From Bordetella ansorpii (GTDB taxonomy: Bacteria; Pseudomonadota; Gammaproteobacteria; Burkholderiales; Burkholderiaceae_B), in NCBI RefSeq assembly GCF_900078315.1, contig NZ_FKBS01000014.1, positions 1,151,847 to 1,215,846 of the forward strand: a stretch of DNA of 64,000 bases, written 5' to 3'. Position numbers and translations under genes: made by a program. Positions 36,815-44,121 of the stretch are shown in pieces. Each line of letters opens with the position of its first letter. The first letter of the stretch is position 1. Below the pieces are notes generated by a model. That model did no database searches. It worked only from the letters and a program-made list of their open reading frames with translations, and was not told where the DNA came from.

Positions 36815-36835
36815 GCGCGCCCCGATTGGGCGCGC
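36815..36835 (+). terminator. GC hairpin after copK
   Basis: An 8-bp stem GCGCGCCC / GGGCGCGC with a 5-base loop, without a T run. It lies between copK and the LysR gene; terminator function is plausible but not certain. Confidence 0.4.
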
Positions 36836-36994
36836 GCGCTTGGGACGCGTCACGAGCAACCACGAGCGCTCAAGGTGCCAGTTTTTGCGATGTCAAGCGC
36901 ATCAACTTCCCTGAAATGGATCCAGCCTCCCCGTCCACCGTGATTCGTCCACGGGACATCTGGCGCGAATGAGGACTTGCGAGGAGCCCGATTT

Positions 36995-37885
36995 ATGGAG
37001 TTGCGTCATCTACGATGCTTTGTCGTCTTGGCAGAGGAGTTGCATTTCACGCGGGCGGCCGAGAGGCTGCATATAGAGCAACCCCCCTTGTCTCGCGCGA
37101 TCAAGGAATTGGAAGATGAGCTTGGGGTCACGCTGTTTGACCGCGACCGCAGGGGCACACGGCTGACCGTGGCGGGGGCGGCATTCTTGCAGGACACCCG
37201 CCGACTCTTCACTGTCCTGGAGCAAGCGCGTGAAAATGCCAGAGCCATTGCCGCGGGCCTGAGGGGCAGCCTGCGCATTGCAATTTCCGATGGTGCGATG
37301 GACCCACGACTATCGGCGTTCCTAGCTCGTTGCCGCGCGGAAGAGCCCGAGGTCGAGATACGTCTCTCCGAGGTACCGCTGACCGAGCAGATACGGGGCC
37401 TACGGTCTGGCGACTTCACGATCGGATTTGCACACGCGGCGGATGTTGGCGAAGGCATCGTGGCTGAACCGATCTGGCGAGACCCGATTGTGATCGCCAT
37501 GCCAGCGCGGCACTCGCTTCTTGCGCACAAGCAAGTTCCGCTGAACGAACTTCAGGGTCACCCACTGGTTCTGTGCGACAAACTGGCCTGCGAAGGCTAC
37601 TGCCGAGAACTAAATCGGCTGCTACAGGTTCTGGAACACAGACTCAACGTTGTCGAAGAAGTGTCGTCGCTGGACATGATGCTAACGCTCGTCGGCGCAG
37701 GCTATGGGATTGGTTTCATGACGGCGACCAAGATTCCCATCAGCCAGAGGCCGGACGTGGTGATTCGCCCTCTGGCGCAGGACACGGCGGTAATCACAAC
37801 CTATCTGCTTCGGCCAGAAAGCAGCAACTCATCGGTTTCGCTGGATCGCTTCATCGAACGTCTGCGAGGACCTCCGGGTGACTAA
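36995..37885 (+). CDS. LysR-family transcriptional regulator
   Basis: A 296-residue regulator with an N-terminal LysR helix-turn-helix (F-T-R-A-A-E-R-L-H-I-E-Q-P-P-L-S-R-A, about 18-35) and a full effector domain. The start at 36,995 matches the family (M-E-L-R-H-L-R). ICEclc carries a LysR-type activator of transfer (TciR), but I cannot say that this one is its equivalent; it could also act on the nearby genes. Its effector domain is related to the solitary domain encoded at 38,303. Confidence 0.87.
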   Translation: MELRHLRCFVVLAEELHFTRAAERLHIEQPPLSRAIKELEDELGVTLFDRDRRGTRLTVAGAAFLQDTRRLFTVLEQARENARAIAAGLRGSLRIAISDGAMDPRLSAFLARCRAEEPEVEIRLSEVPLTEQIRGLRSGDFTIGFAHAADVGEGIVAEPIWRDPIVIAMPARHSLLAHKQVPLNELQGHPLVLCDKLACEGYCRELNRLLQVLEHRLNVVEEVSSLDMMLTLVGAGYGIGFMTATKIPISQRPDVVIRPLAQDTAVITTYLLRPESSNSSVSLDRFIERLRGPPGD

Positions 37886-37889
37886 AGCG

Positions 37890-38195
37890 TCAATGCCTAT
37901 CTGAATCGTGCGCCGCGGCACGAAGATTGCGTTCGGCTGCGCTGACGAGTTCCGCAGCACTGAGCTTGAGTCCGGCGGCGATTCTTAAGATCAGAGCGAG
38001 AGTGGGCATGTGCTCCCCACGCTCTATTTTGCCCATGTGCGATCGCTCGATCCCTGCTTTCGCAGCCAGTTCTTCCTGAGCAACACCTTGCGTCAGGCGG
38101 GCGACACGAACGGCCGCTCCGAATGCCAACGCTGGCTCGGCGTCGAAAGTGGTAGTTCCTGGGGGACGGCCTCGTCGGACAGTTCGCTTCTCCAT
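37890..38195 (-). CDS. XRE-type helix-turn-helix regulator
   Basis: A 101-residue protein. A basic N-terminus (K-R-T-V-R-R-G-R-P-P-G) precedes an XRE helix-turn-helix (Q-E-E-L-A-A-K-A-G-I-E-R-S-H-M-G-K-I-E-R, about 41-60). Its stop lies 4 bases from that of the LysR gene (convergent). It is divergent from the LysR-effector-like gene, with a shared 107-bp intergenic region containing TTTAAC repeats. Confidence 0.83.
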   Translation of the reverse strand: MEKRTVRRGRPPGTTTFDAEPALAFGAAVRVARLTQGVAQEELAAKAGIERSHMGKIERGEHMPTLALILRIAAGLKLSAAELVSAAERNLRAAAHDSDRH

Positions 38196-38302
38196 CCTTG
38201 GAAGCGTCGAACAGTCCAAACAATTTAACCACGTTAAGTTTAACTCAAACTAGCTATCATGAAGACTTTCCATCCTTGTCTTATCGCTTCTTGGGGCCTC
38301 TC

Positions 38303-38620
38303 ATGCACGACGCCACCAGCCCACGCCCACAGCTCAGGCTCGCCATAGCGCCTGGTGTGGCCTCTTCGTACCTAGCTGCATTGCTTGCCCTGCAGCGCGC
38401 GGAGGAGCCCGAAGTTTCTATGGAATTTAATGAGGTTACGGCGAGCGATCTCATTACGGGCCTCTACAAACGGCGCTTCGACGTCGTCTGCACGCGCCCA
38501 ATAGCCGATGGCCCCTACGAGGTCATTACGCACCTGCAGCGACTCTCGGGACAGACGAATCTTGTAGCTGATCGATTTGAGCTTAGAGCCTTGCGAGTTG
38601 CCGAGGCGCGTAAAGCATGA
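38303..38620 (+). CDS. Solitary LysR-type effector-domain protein (no DNA-binding domain)
   Basis: A 105-residue protein that starts directly at the effector-domain fold of LysR proteins: L-R-L-A-I-A-P-G-V, then R-A-E-E-P-E-V-S-M-E-F-N-E-V and D-L-I-T-G-L. The first 75 residues align with the effector domain of the LysR protein encoded at 36,995 (both contain R-A-E-E-P-E-V). It lacks a helix-turn-helix and the second half of the domain. It may be a remnant, or a partner of the divergent XRE protein. Confidence 0.5.
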   Translation: MHDATSPRPQLRLAIAPGVASSYLAALLALQRAEEPEVSMEFNEVTASDLITGLYKRRFDVVCTRPIADGPYEVITHLQRLSGQTNLVADRFELRALRVAEARKA

Positions 38621-38762
38621 CAACCACGTGCGGTGCCCGCCCTTGCCGGTGGATTTGCAGCGGGTGCCGGTTCGGGCCAAGGCGCCGTCCAGACGCATCA
38701 ATTCATCCTGGAAACTGACCTTGATCAATTCAACTCCCTACAACTTCCAATAGTATGTCCGC

Positions 38763-39135
38763 ATGATCGGCTTAAGGCGCCTTCTCGCAAGATGGAGCCG
38801 CTGGATTACCAGCGGCCTAGTCGTAACCTTGCTTTTCTCGCAGGTTGCGATGGCGATGTACGTCTGTCCCAAGCCAGACCCGAGGGCATCTGTGGAAACC
38901 ACGCAAATGCGTGCCACGATCTCGATGCAGCAGGCTGACAAGTTGCCAATGTCGGATTGCACCGGCATGCCTGATTCCATGGACAGCGAAGCGCCACAGT
39001 TGTGCCACGCTCATTGCAGTGGCGATCGGGAGTCGGCGCTTTCATGGCAGGGGCTGGACATTCAGTTTCTCGCGGCGCACGTGATGTGGCTCGCCAACTC
39101 GCTGCCCGGGTTGGTTCTCGACCGGGTAGCCCTCA
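38763..39135 (+). pseudogene. Small exported Cys/His protein upstream of RND genes, interrupted by an IS element
   Basis: An exported protein (signal about 1-31) with mature C-P-K-P-D, S-D-C-T-G-M and C-H-A-H-C patterns that suggest metal binding. The IS at 39,136 cuts the frame. Removing the IS and one TCA copy joins the frame to 39,985 onward and gives ...V-A-L-R-R-H-V-T-Y-I-P-P-N-P-R-A-G-F-P-P ending at the TGA at 40,066-40,068, about 152 residues in all. Its place before an outer-membrane efflux gene suggests a czcI/cus-like accessory role (inference). Confidence 0.75.
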
Positions 39136-39981
39136 GAGCGTGTTCAAAGTCTTTTGAGCAAGAGCACCAAGAATGCCAAGTGGACGAACTGCAGGCTGGT
39201 GTTGAGCCATCGCTCGCAGTTCTTCCACAGCCTCCTGTTCTTGTCCAGCCAGGCAAAGCTGCGTTCCACGACCCAGCGCTTGGGCATCACTTTGAAAGTG
39301 TGAAGCTCGCTTCTCTTGGCGATCTGCACCGTCACATGCCCTCCCAGAATCTGCTGCACGCCTTGCGCGAACGGCCGACCGATGTAGCCTGCATCGCACA
39401 GCAGGCTTTGTAGCCGGCTCAACCGGGGCTTGCAGCGCTGTAGCGCCTGCAGTGCGCCTTTGCGGTCCGTCACCTCGGCCGTGGTCACCGCTATCGCATG
39501 CGGCAATCCCTGGGTGTCCACCGCGATGTGGCGCTTGATGCCCGAGACCTTCTTGCCTGCGTCATAGCCCTTCAAGCCCGCCGTGTCCGTGTTCTTCACG
39601 CTCTGCGCGTCCACGATCAAGAGCGTGCTGCAGGCGTTGCGCCCCAGTTTCTCGCGGGCCGCGCCAACCTGATTTTTTTAATGCCTGCTCCAGCAGGCTG
39701 CCACCCTCGCGTGGCTCGCTCCAGATGGCAAAGTACGAGTGCACGGTGCGCCATTTGGGAAAGTCGCTGGGCAGTGCCCGCCACTGACAGCCCGTGCGCA
39801 GCAGGTACAGCACGGCGCAGAACACCTCGTACAGCTCCACTTTGCGTGGGGCAGTCTTTCTGCGCGCACTCTCCAGCAATGGCCGGATCACCTCGAACTG
39901 CTCGCGCTTGATGTCGCTGGGGTAGCCTTTTCTCACCCAGCGAGCTTCTCACATCAAGAGGGCGAGACTTTGAACACGTTC
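39136..39981 (-). mobile_element. IS5-family insertion sequence (846 bp) with 3-bp target duplication
   Basis: Terminal inverted repeats of 17 bp (GAGCGTGTTCAAAGTCT at the left; the right end reads the same with one mismatch, GAACGTG...). Direct repeats TCA flank both ends (39,133-39,135 and 39,982-39,984), as in the TNA-targeting IS1031-like branch of IS5. It carries one transposase gene read in the minus direction. Confidence 0.88.
39144..39936 (-). CDS. IS5-family transposase in two overlapping frames
   Basis: The first frame (39,562-39,936, GTG start) holds the N-terminal DUF4096-like domain; the second (stop at 39,144) holds the DDE domain (I-V-D-A-Q-S, C-D-A-G-Y-I-G, V-V-E-R-S-F-A-W). 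A +1 shift at a run of seven A (39,673-39,679, minus strand) joins A-L-K-K to V-G-A-A-R-E-K-L-G and gives one protein of about 260 residues. Programmed frameshifting is known in IS5 groups; a simple indel in the homopolymer would also explain it. Confidence 0.75.
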
Positions 39982-40142
39982 TCAGGCGGCACGTTACCTA
40001 CATTCCTCCCAATCCCCGCGCGGGCTTTCCGCCGATCTACCTCACGTTCCAAGTCCTGCGGAATTGATTTATGTGTCCGTGCTCGCCGCGCACCGATGCG
40101 GCAGACCACGTGATTTCGTGAATACCAATTCCGAGGACAACC

Positions 40143-41450
40143 ATGTTTACTCCCTTTTTTGGCGCCCCCGAGGGGCGCCCGTCGGCGTACGGCCGAGGCA
40201 CAACGCCGGCCTCGATGCGAGTGCATCGTCTGAAAGCTATCAGCATCGCGTTGGCGGGCAGTGCGCTTGTCTCGCCTGTAGCCTACGCCCTCGATTTTGC
40301 TGAGGCACGCCTTATCGCGGAGCAGCAGAGCCCACGCATAAGCGCGCAGCAGTTGCAGGTTAACGTCGCCGAATCCGTGCAGAAGGCAGCAGGCTCGCTG
40401 CCCGACCCCAAGCTCTCGCTCGGCATCGAAAACTACCCCATCAGCGGCATGGATCGCTGGAGCATGACGCGCGAATCCATGACGATGCAGCGCTTGGCGC
40501 TCATGCAGGAAGTGCCCAACAGGGCCAAGCGCGACGCCCAGGTCGCCAGCGCGCAGGCGCGTGTGGATCGAGAACGCGCGGCGCTGGTTTTGCAGCGATT
40601 GCAGATCCGCCAGGAACTCAGCCTGGCGTGGATCGCCGCGCAGGCGGTGGAGCAACGGGAGATACTGCTGACGGAACTGCTCGCGGAGAACCAGCGCCTG
40701 CAAGACAGTCTCCCCGCTCGCGTCGCCGGCGGCACCGCCCAGGCTGGCGATCTGTTGGTCGCGGAACAGGAGGCGCTGACACTCACGGACCGCCGTGACG
40801 ATCTACAGCGGGACCGGGCCAAGGCCAGGGCCGCGTTGCGGCGCTGGGTGGGCTCCAGGGCCGACGAAGCACTGCAAGGCGATCCAGGCCCGCTCACTCG
40901 CCCCGTCGCGCAACTGCGCACAGAACTGGCGAATCACGCGGAGCTTGAACTCTATCCGGCGATGCAAAGCATGGCCCGGGCCGAGTCCCGCGAAGCCCAA
41001 TCAGAGACCCGCGGCGATTGGGCCTGGGAGATAGCCTATAGCCGGCGTGATCGCCGATGGGGCGACATGGTGTCATTTCAGGTGACATTCGATCTGCCTT
41101 GGCAGAAGGATCGACGCCAAGTGCCCATGATCGAGGCAAAACGGCACGAGTTGGAACGTCTGGACGCCGAACGCGAAGACGTGGCGCGGCGGCATTTGCA
41201 GGAGCTGGACGACAGCGCCGCCGAACTCCAAGCGTTGAACAGCCAGATCGACCGCCTGCAGACCGCCGGCTTGCAACTGGTACGGAACCGAGCGGCGCTT
41301 GCATTGAGCAACTACCGATCCGCCAAGGGGGACCTGAGCGCTGTGCTCAGTGCACGCGCCCAGGTGCTGGAGACGCGCATGCGTCTGATCGACCTTGGAG
41401 CGCAGCGCGACAGCCTCGTCGCCCGACTGAACAGCCTGATCGCGGACTGA
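40143..41450 (+). CDS. TolC-family outer-membrane efflux protein (CusC/CzcC-like)
   Basis: A 435-residue protein with two outer-membrane efflux repeats, each with long helices rich in A, R, Q and E. GAGGA lies 7 bases before the ATG at 40,143, but this start gives 24 extra residues before a normal signal peptide that begins at the ATG at 40,215. It has no lipobox. It is the intact outer-membrane gene of a copper/silver-type RND operon whose adaptor is truncated and whose pump is absent. Confidence 0.82.
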   Translation: MFTPFFGAPEGRPSAYGRGTTPASMRVHRLKAISIALAGSALVSPVAYALDFAEARLIAEQQSPRISAQQLQVNVAESVQKAAGSLPDPKLSLGIENYPISGMDRWSMTRESMTMQRLALMQEVPNRAKRDAQVASAQARVDRERAALVLQRLQIRQELSLAWIAAQAVEQREILLTELLAENQRLQDSLPARVAGGTAQAGDLLVAEQEALTLTDRRDDLQRDRAKARAALRRWVGSRADEALQGDPGPLTRPVAQLRTELANHAELELYPAMQSMARAESREAQSETRGDWAWEIAYSRRDRRWGDMVSFQVTFDLPWQKDRRQVPMIEAKRHELERLDAEREDVARRHLQELDDSAAELQALNSQIDRLQTAGLQLVRNRAALALSNYRSAKGDLSAVLSARAQVLETRMRLIDLGAQRDSLVARLNSLIAD

Positions 41451-41465
41451 GTGGAGACCCTCGCC

Positions 41466-41588
41466 ATGAATACCTCTTCGAGAAACATCCTTGCCGGCTT
41501 GACGCTGGTTGCTGCCGGTATTGCCGTTGGATGGGGCGTCGCCCAATGGCGCGCCGGCCACCTCAGCGGCTCCCCCGCTGCCAACGCG
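41466..41588 (+). pseudogene. RND periplasmic adaptor (CusB-like), 5' fragment of about 40 codons
   Basis: GGAGA before the ATG, a membrane/signal segment (I-L-A-G-L-T-L-V-A-A-G-I-A-V-G-W-G-V) and a short linker, as at the start of CusB-like adaptors. Similarity stops where the integrase gene's 3' end begins; the frame then runs on in integrase antisense to a TAG at 41,619. The rest of the adaptor and the pump gene are missing. Confidence 0.75.
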
Positions 41589-43523
41589 TCAGGCACTTTC
41601 GAGCATTGCCGCATCATTTAGCAACCGTTGAATGCGCTGGCGAGTCTCCTCTGGAATACCTTGCACAGACGAGTCAGGTCCGGGCCTGTTTGGCTGCTGC
41701 TGGGTGCCCGCGATGACCCGCACGACCATGCCCAAATTTCCTGGTGTCACGATGTCGATGGCTGCGCGATCACCCAGGTCCGGATGTGGGCGGGTCAGCA
41801 TCCGGTACAGGTCCCACGGATCCGCATGCGGGCACTGGTTCATGAGCACCTGTGCCAGCTTGTGCTTGAGGGGTACCAGCTGCCAGTCGGGCACGCGTTG
41901 CCCGCGGTTGCCCAAGCTGATGGACAGCAGCTTGCCCGCCTTCAGCTCGCGGTTGATCTGGTCCTTGGACTTCCCGGCCAACTTGCCGAACAGCGGGACC
42001 GGCAGACTGCTCGGCGATTCGTAGATGACCAGCATTTCCTCGCGCTCGCGCTGGATGACAGACACCTCCGGCTCTGGCGCATGCGTCGGGGGCGGTGGTA
42101 CCTGCGACAGTCGCTGGAATGTGATTCCCCCGTCGTTTGGCGTCACGACGATGGGTTCGGCCACCACAGGCGGAACGGATGCCGCAGAAGCAGCAGCGAC
42201 GATGGTGTTGGGCTTGTCCTCCTCTGCCATGGCCGGCACGCCCTCGATATGGATCGTGAGGTGCGCGCTGGCCGCTTCCACTTGGCCCTGTTCGAGCAGA
42301 TCGAGACGATCCGCCCAGTCCTGCATCATCCGGCGGCGCGGCTCAACATACTTGGCGTGGTTGTAGGCCGAACTCACCTTGTTCGGGTCCGAGTGCGAAA
42401 GCTGCGCGTCCACCCAAATCTTGGGATAGCCGATCTCGTTGAGCGCCGTCGAGATGGTTCCGCGGATGCCGTGACCGGTCAGTTGATCCTCGTAGCCCAT
42501 TCGTTTCAAGGCCGCGTTGAGGGTGTTCTCGCTGATGCGCTTCTTGAGTTCGCTGCGGTGCGTGAGCAGATGGACCTGGGCCGGCCTCATCACACCCAAC
42601 AGGTAGCGCACGATCTCGATGGCCTGCACGGACAACGGCACGATGTAGGGCGGAACGTCCTGCGGGCGCTTGCCGGCCTTGCGCATCTCGTCTTGGAGTT
42701 GCTTGACGATCTGCGGCGGGATGATCCACAGGCCACGGTCGAGATCGAACTGGTCCGGGGTCGCCAGCCGCAGCTCGCCGGTACGCACGCCGGTCAGGAA
42801 CAGCAGCCGGATGCCGAGTTGGGTCTGCCAACCACGAGGGTTGTAGAGCCTGAGCTTGTGCAGGAACTCGGGAAGCTCCGGAAGATGCAGGTAGGGGTTG
42901 TGGTTCACCGGGGGCTTGGGCTCGGCCACCACGTCCAGGTCGGAGGCCGGATTGGCTTCCAGCCCCTCCACGATGACGAGGGCATAGCGGAACAACTGCC
43001 CCAGCCAGGTGCGGACCTTCTCGGCAGTGGTGAACGCCTTGCGCTCCTCGATCCTCGCCAGGACGCCCAGGAGTTGGGGCCGGCGAATGTCGTAGATCGA
43101 CATCTGCTTGAGGCTAGGCAGCACGTCCTTGTTGAAGATCCGCAGGATTTGCGACAGCGTGCTGTTCCTGCCCTCCTTGATTTCCTTGCGGCGATGCTCG
43201 ACCCACGCATCGAAGACGGCCTTGAAGGTGTAGTCGGCCGCAAGCTTGACCGCGTGTCGCTTCTGTTTCCGATCGGTATGGGGGTTGACGCCCTTTGCCA
43301 GAAGCGCCCGGGCTTCGTCGCGCAAGGTGCGCGCTTCGCGCAAACCGATCTCGGGGTAGTTCCCCAGGGAGATGCGCTTTTGCTTGCCGAGCCAGTAATA
43401 GCGCAAATGCCACGACTTGCCGCCGGTGCGGGCGACCACCAGGCCGAGGCCATCGGTGTCGGGGATGCTGTAGGTTTTCTCGGCGGCCTTGGCTTGCCGC
43501 ACGGTCAGATCAGAGAGTGTCAT
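41589..43523 (-). CDS. int: ICE tyrosine integrase with C-terminal antitoxin-like domain
   Basis: A 644-residue P4/clc-type integrase that recombines the ICE with the tRNA-Gly 3' end. N-terminal DUF4102 domain (1-85); SAM-like domain (about 95-205); catalytic domain with R247 (G-V-R-T-G-E), H351-x-x-R354, H377 (L-S-H-S-D) and Tyr387. After a Pro/Ala linker (430-490) comes a further domain (about 508-610) with R-G-Q-R-V-P-D-W-Q-L and P-D-L-G-D-R-A-A-I-D-I-V, related to residues 103-206 of the ICE antitoxin. Start at 43,523 chosen by spacing from AGGAG; ATG 43,526 and TTG 43,529 are alternatives. The stop codon abuts foreign DNA. Confidence 0.93.
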   Translation of the reverse strand: MTLSDLTVRQAKAAEKTYSIPDTDGLGLVVARTGGKSWHLRYYWLGKQKRISLGNYPEIGLREARTLRDEARALLAKGVNPHTDRKQKRHAVKLAADYTFKAVFDAWVEHRRKEIKEGRNSTLSQILRIFNKDVLPSLKQMSIYDIRRPQLLGVLARIEERKAFTTAEKVRTWLGQLFRYALVIVEGLEANPASDLDVVAEPKPPVNHNPYLHLPELPEFLHKLRLYNPRGWQTQLGIRLLFLTGVRTGELRLATPDQFDLDRGLWIIPPQIVKQLQDEMRKAGKRPQDVPPYIVPLSVQAIEIVRYLLGVMRPAQVHLLTHRSELKKRISENTLNAALKRMGYEDQLTGHGIRGTISTALNEIGYPKIWVDAQLSHSDPNKVSSAYNHAKYVEPRRRMMQDWADRLDLLEQGQVEAASAHLTIHIEGVPAMAEEDKPNTIVAAASAASVPPVVAEPIVVTPNDGGITFQRLSQVPPPPTHAPEPEVSVIQREREEMLVIYESPSSLPVPLFGKLAGKSKDQINRELKAGKLLSISLGNRGQRVPDWQLVPLKHKLAQVLMNQCPHADPWDLYRMLTRPHPDLGDRAAIDIVTPGNLGMVVRVIAGTQQQPNRPGPDSSVQGIPEETRQRIQRLLNDAAMLESA

Positions 43524-43530
43524 CATCAAG

Positions 43531-43551
43531 CTCCTAAGTCTTGGACTTAGG
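43531..43551 (-). promoter_or_regulatory. Hairpin covering the integrase Shine-Dalgarno
   Basis: On the coding strand CCTAAGTC-CAA-GACTTAGG is a perfect 8-bp inverted repeat; its 3' arm contains part of the AGGAG ribosome site (43,531-43,535) that precedes the ATG by 7 bases. It may limit translation or be a DNA operator. Confidence 0.6.
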
Positions 43552-43650
43552 CCCGATGCTGCTTGTCATCCCGATCCAACCCCAGCAACAACCCGGAACC
43601 GGCACGACCCGCATTCTTTGGCCTTGTTTTTGGCCTCAAAAATGGTGGCT

Positions 43651-43732
43651 GTCAGTGGACTTCCGTGGCTTTCGCTGGAATGAAAAAAGGAGCCGAAGCT
43701 CCTCTTTTCAATGACTTACAGACGTCAGTGGA
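43651..43732. repeat. Direct repeats GTCAGTGGA in the integrase-attachment region
   Basis: GTCAGTGGA occurs at 43,651-43,659 and 43,724-43,732, both between int and the tRNA. Short repeats flanking a core site are typical arm-type integrase or excisionase sites; function is not shown. Confidence 0.4.
43683..43708. terminator. Bidirectional terminator between int and tRNA-Gly
   Basis: AGGAGC-CGAA-GCTCCT stem-loop (43,688-43,703) with six A before and four T after one C. It can stop transcription in both directions, isolating int from read-through out of the tRNA gene. Confidence 0.75.
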
Positions 43733-43750
43733 AGTCTGTAGATCATAAAT

Positions 43751-43768
43751 TGGAGCGGGAGACGAGTC
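43751..43768. other. Inferred attachment site (3' end of tRNA-Gly)
   Basis: clc-type integrases recombine within the last 18 bp of tRNA-Gly(GCC). The corresponding bases here are the 3' acceptor/T-arm part of the gene. The second att copy is outside the window, so the exact crossover cannot be fixed. Confidence 0.6.
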
Positions 43769-43826
43769 TCGAACTCGCGACCTCAACCTTGGCAAGGTTG
43801 CGCTCTACCAACTGAGCTACTCCCGC
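43751..43826 (-). tRNA. glyT: tRNA-Gly, anticodon GCC
   Basis: A 76-base cloverleaf read from 43,826 down: acceptor GCGGGAG pairing with CTCCCGC, D-arm AGCTCAGTTGGTAGAGC, anticodon loop CTTGCCAAG (GCC at 43,791-43,793), T-arm GTTCGAGAC, and encoded CCA (43,751-43,753). It is complete, so the ICE left a functional gene at this end. Confidence 0.97.
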
Positions 43827-44121
43827 AGAGAGGGCGCATTATACACAGATAAATCGAACGTGCACGTCGCCTTTGCGCTCTCCTCGACGCCGGCGGATGC
43901 AGCCTGCTCGAAAGCGTTCCTGCCGCTGCGTCCGAGCGCGGTCGGGCGAGAGAGGGCAACGCATTCCACAGACGCGCCAAGGCCCTCTGGAACTCGAATC
44001 CCCAAGGAGAAAATCCCCCTTCTTCGCAAAACCTCTTTACTCGTGCAACCCTTCCTGAATCCTCTTCCCCACACCCCGTCAAGTATCATCTCCCCAGTTT
44101 CCACGCTGCATCCCGCCCGCC
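43827..44121. other. Intergenic region tRNA-Gly to murB
   Basis: About 295 bases without a supported gene. It must hold the promoter of the tRNA (minus strand, AT-rich near 43,840) and of murB (plus strand). No repeats were noticed. Confidence 0.6.

Larger units (their letters stand above)
1..43768. mobile_element. ICE of the clc/PAGI-2 family, int-proximal part (left end outside window)
   Basis: This span holds a GI-type conjugation module, a MobH relaxase, cargo for copper, arsenic and chromate resistance, and a P4-type tyrosine integrase that starts about 225 bp from the 3' end of a tRNA-Gly(GCC) gene. The integrase is read away from the tRNA, into the element. The order tRNA-Gly, int, cargo, traI, tra genes is the one known for ICEclc. 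The right boundary is inferred to be the 3' end of the tRNA, where this family recombines. The partner attachment site and the maintenance genes (parA, alpA, ssb region) are not in the window, so size and mobility cannot be judged. Several cargo genes are broken, but the transfer genes seen are open. Confidence 0.88.

Noticed and set aside
38372-38728. Minus-strand frame with a transposase-like feel (D-E-L-M-R-L-D-G-A-L-A-R)
   Set aside because: Overlaps the better supported LysR-effector-like gene, and I could not tie it to a known transposase family or find IS ends.
41628-43550. A 640-codon open frame on the plus strand
   Set aside because: Exactly antisense to the integrase gene, which has all catalytic residues.
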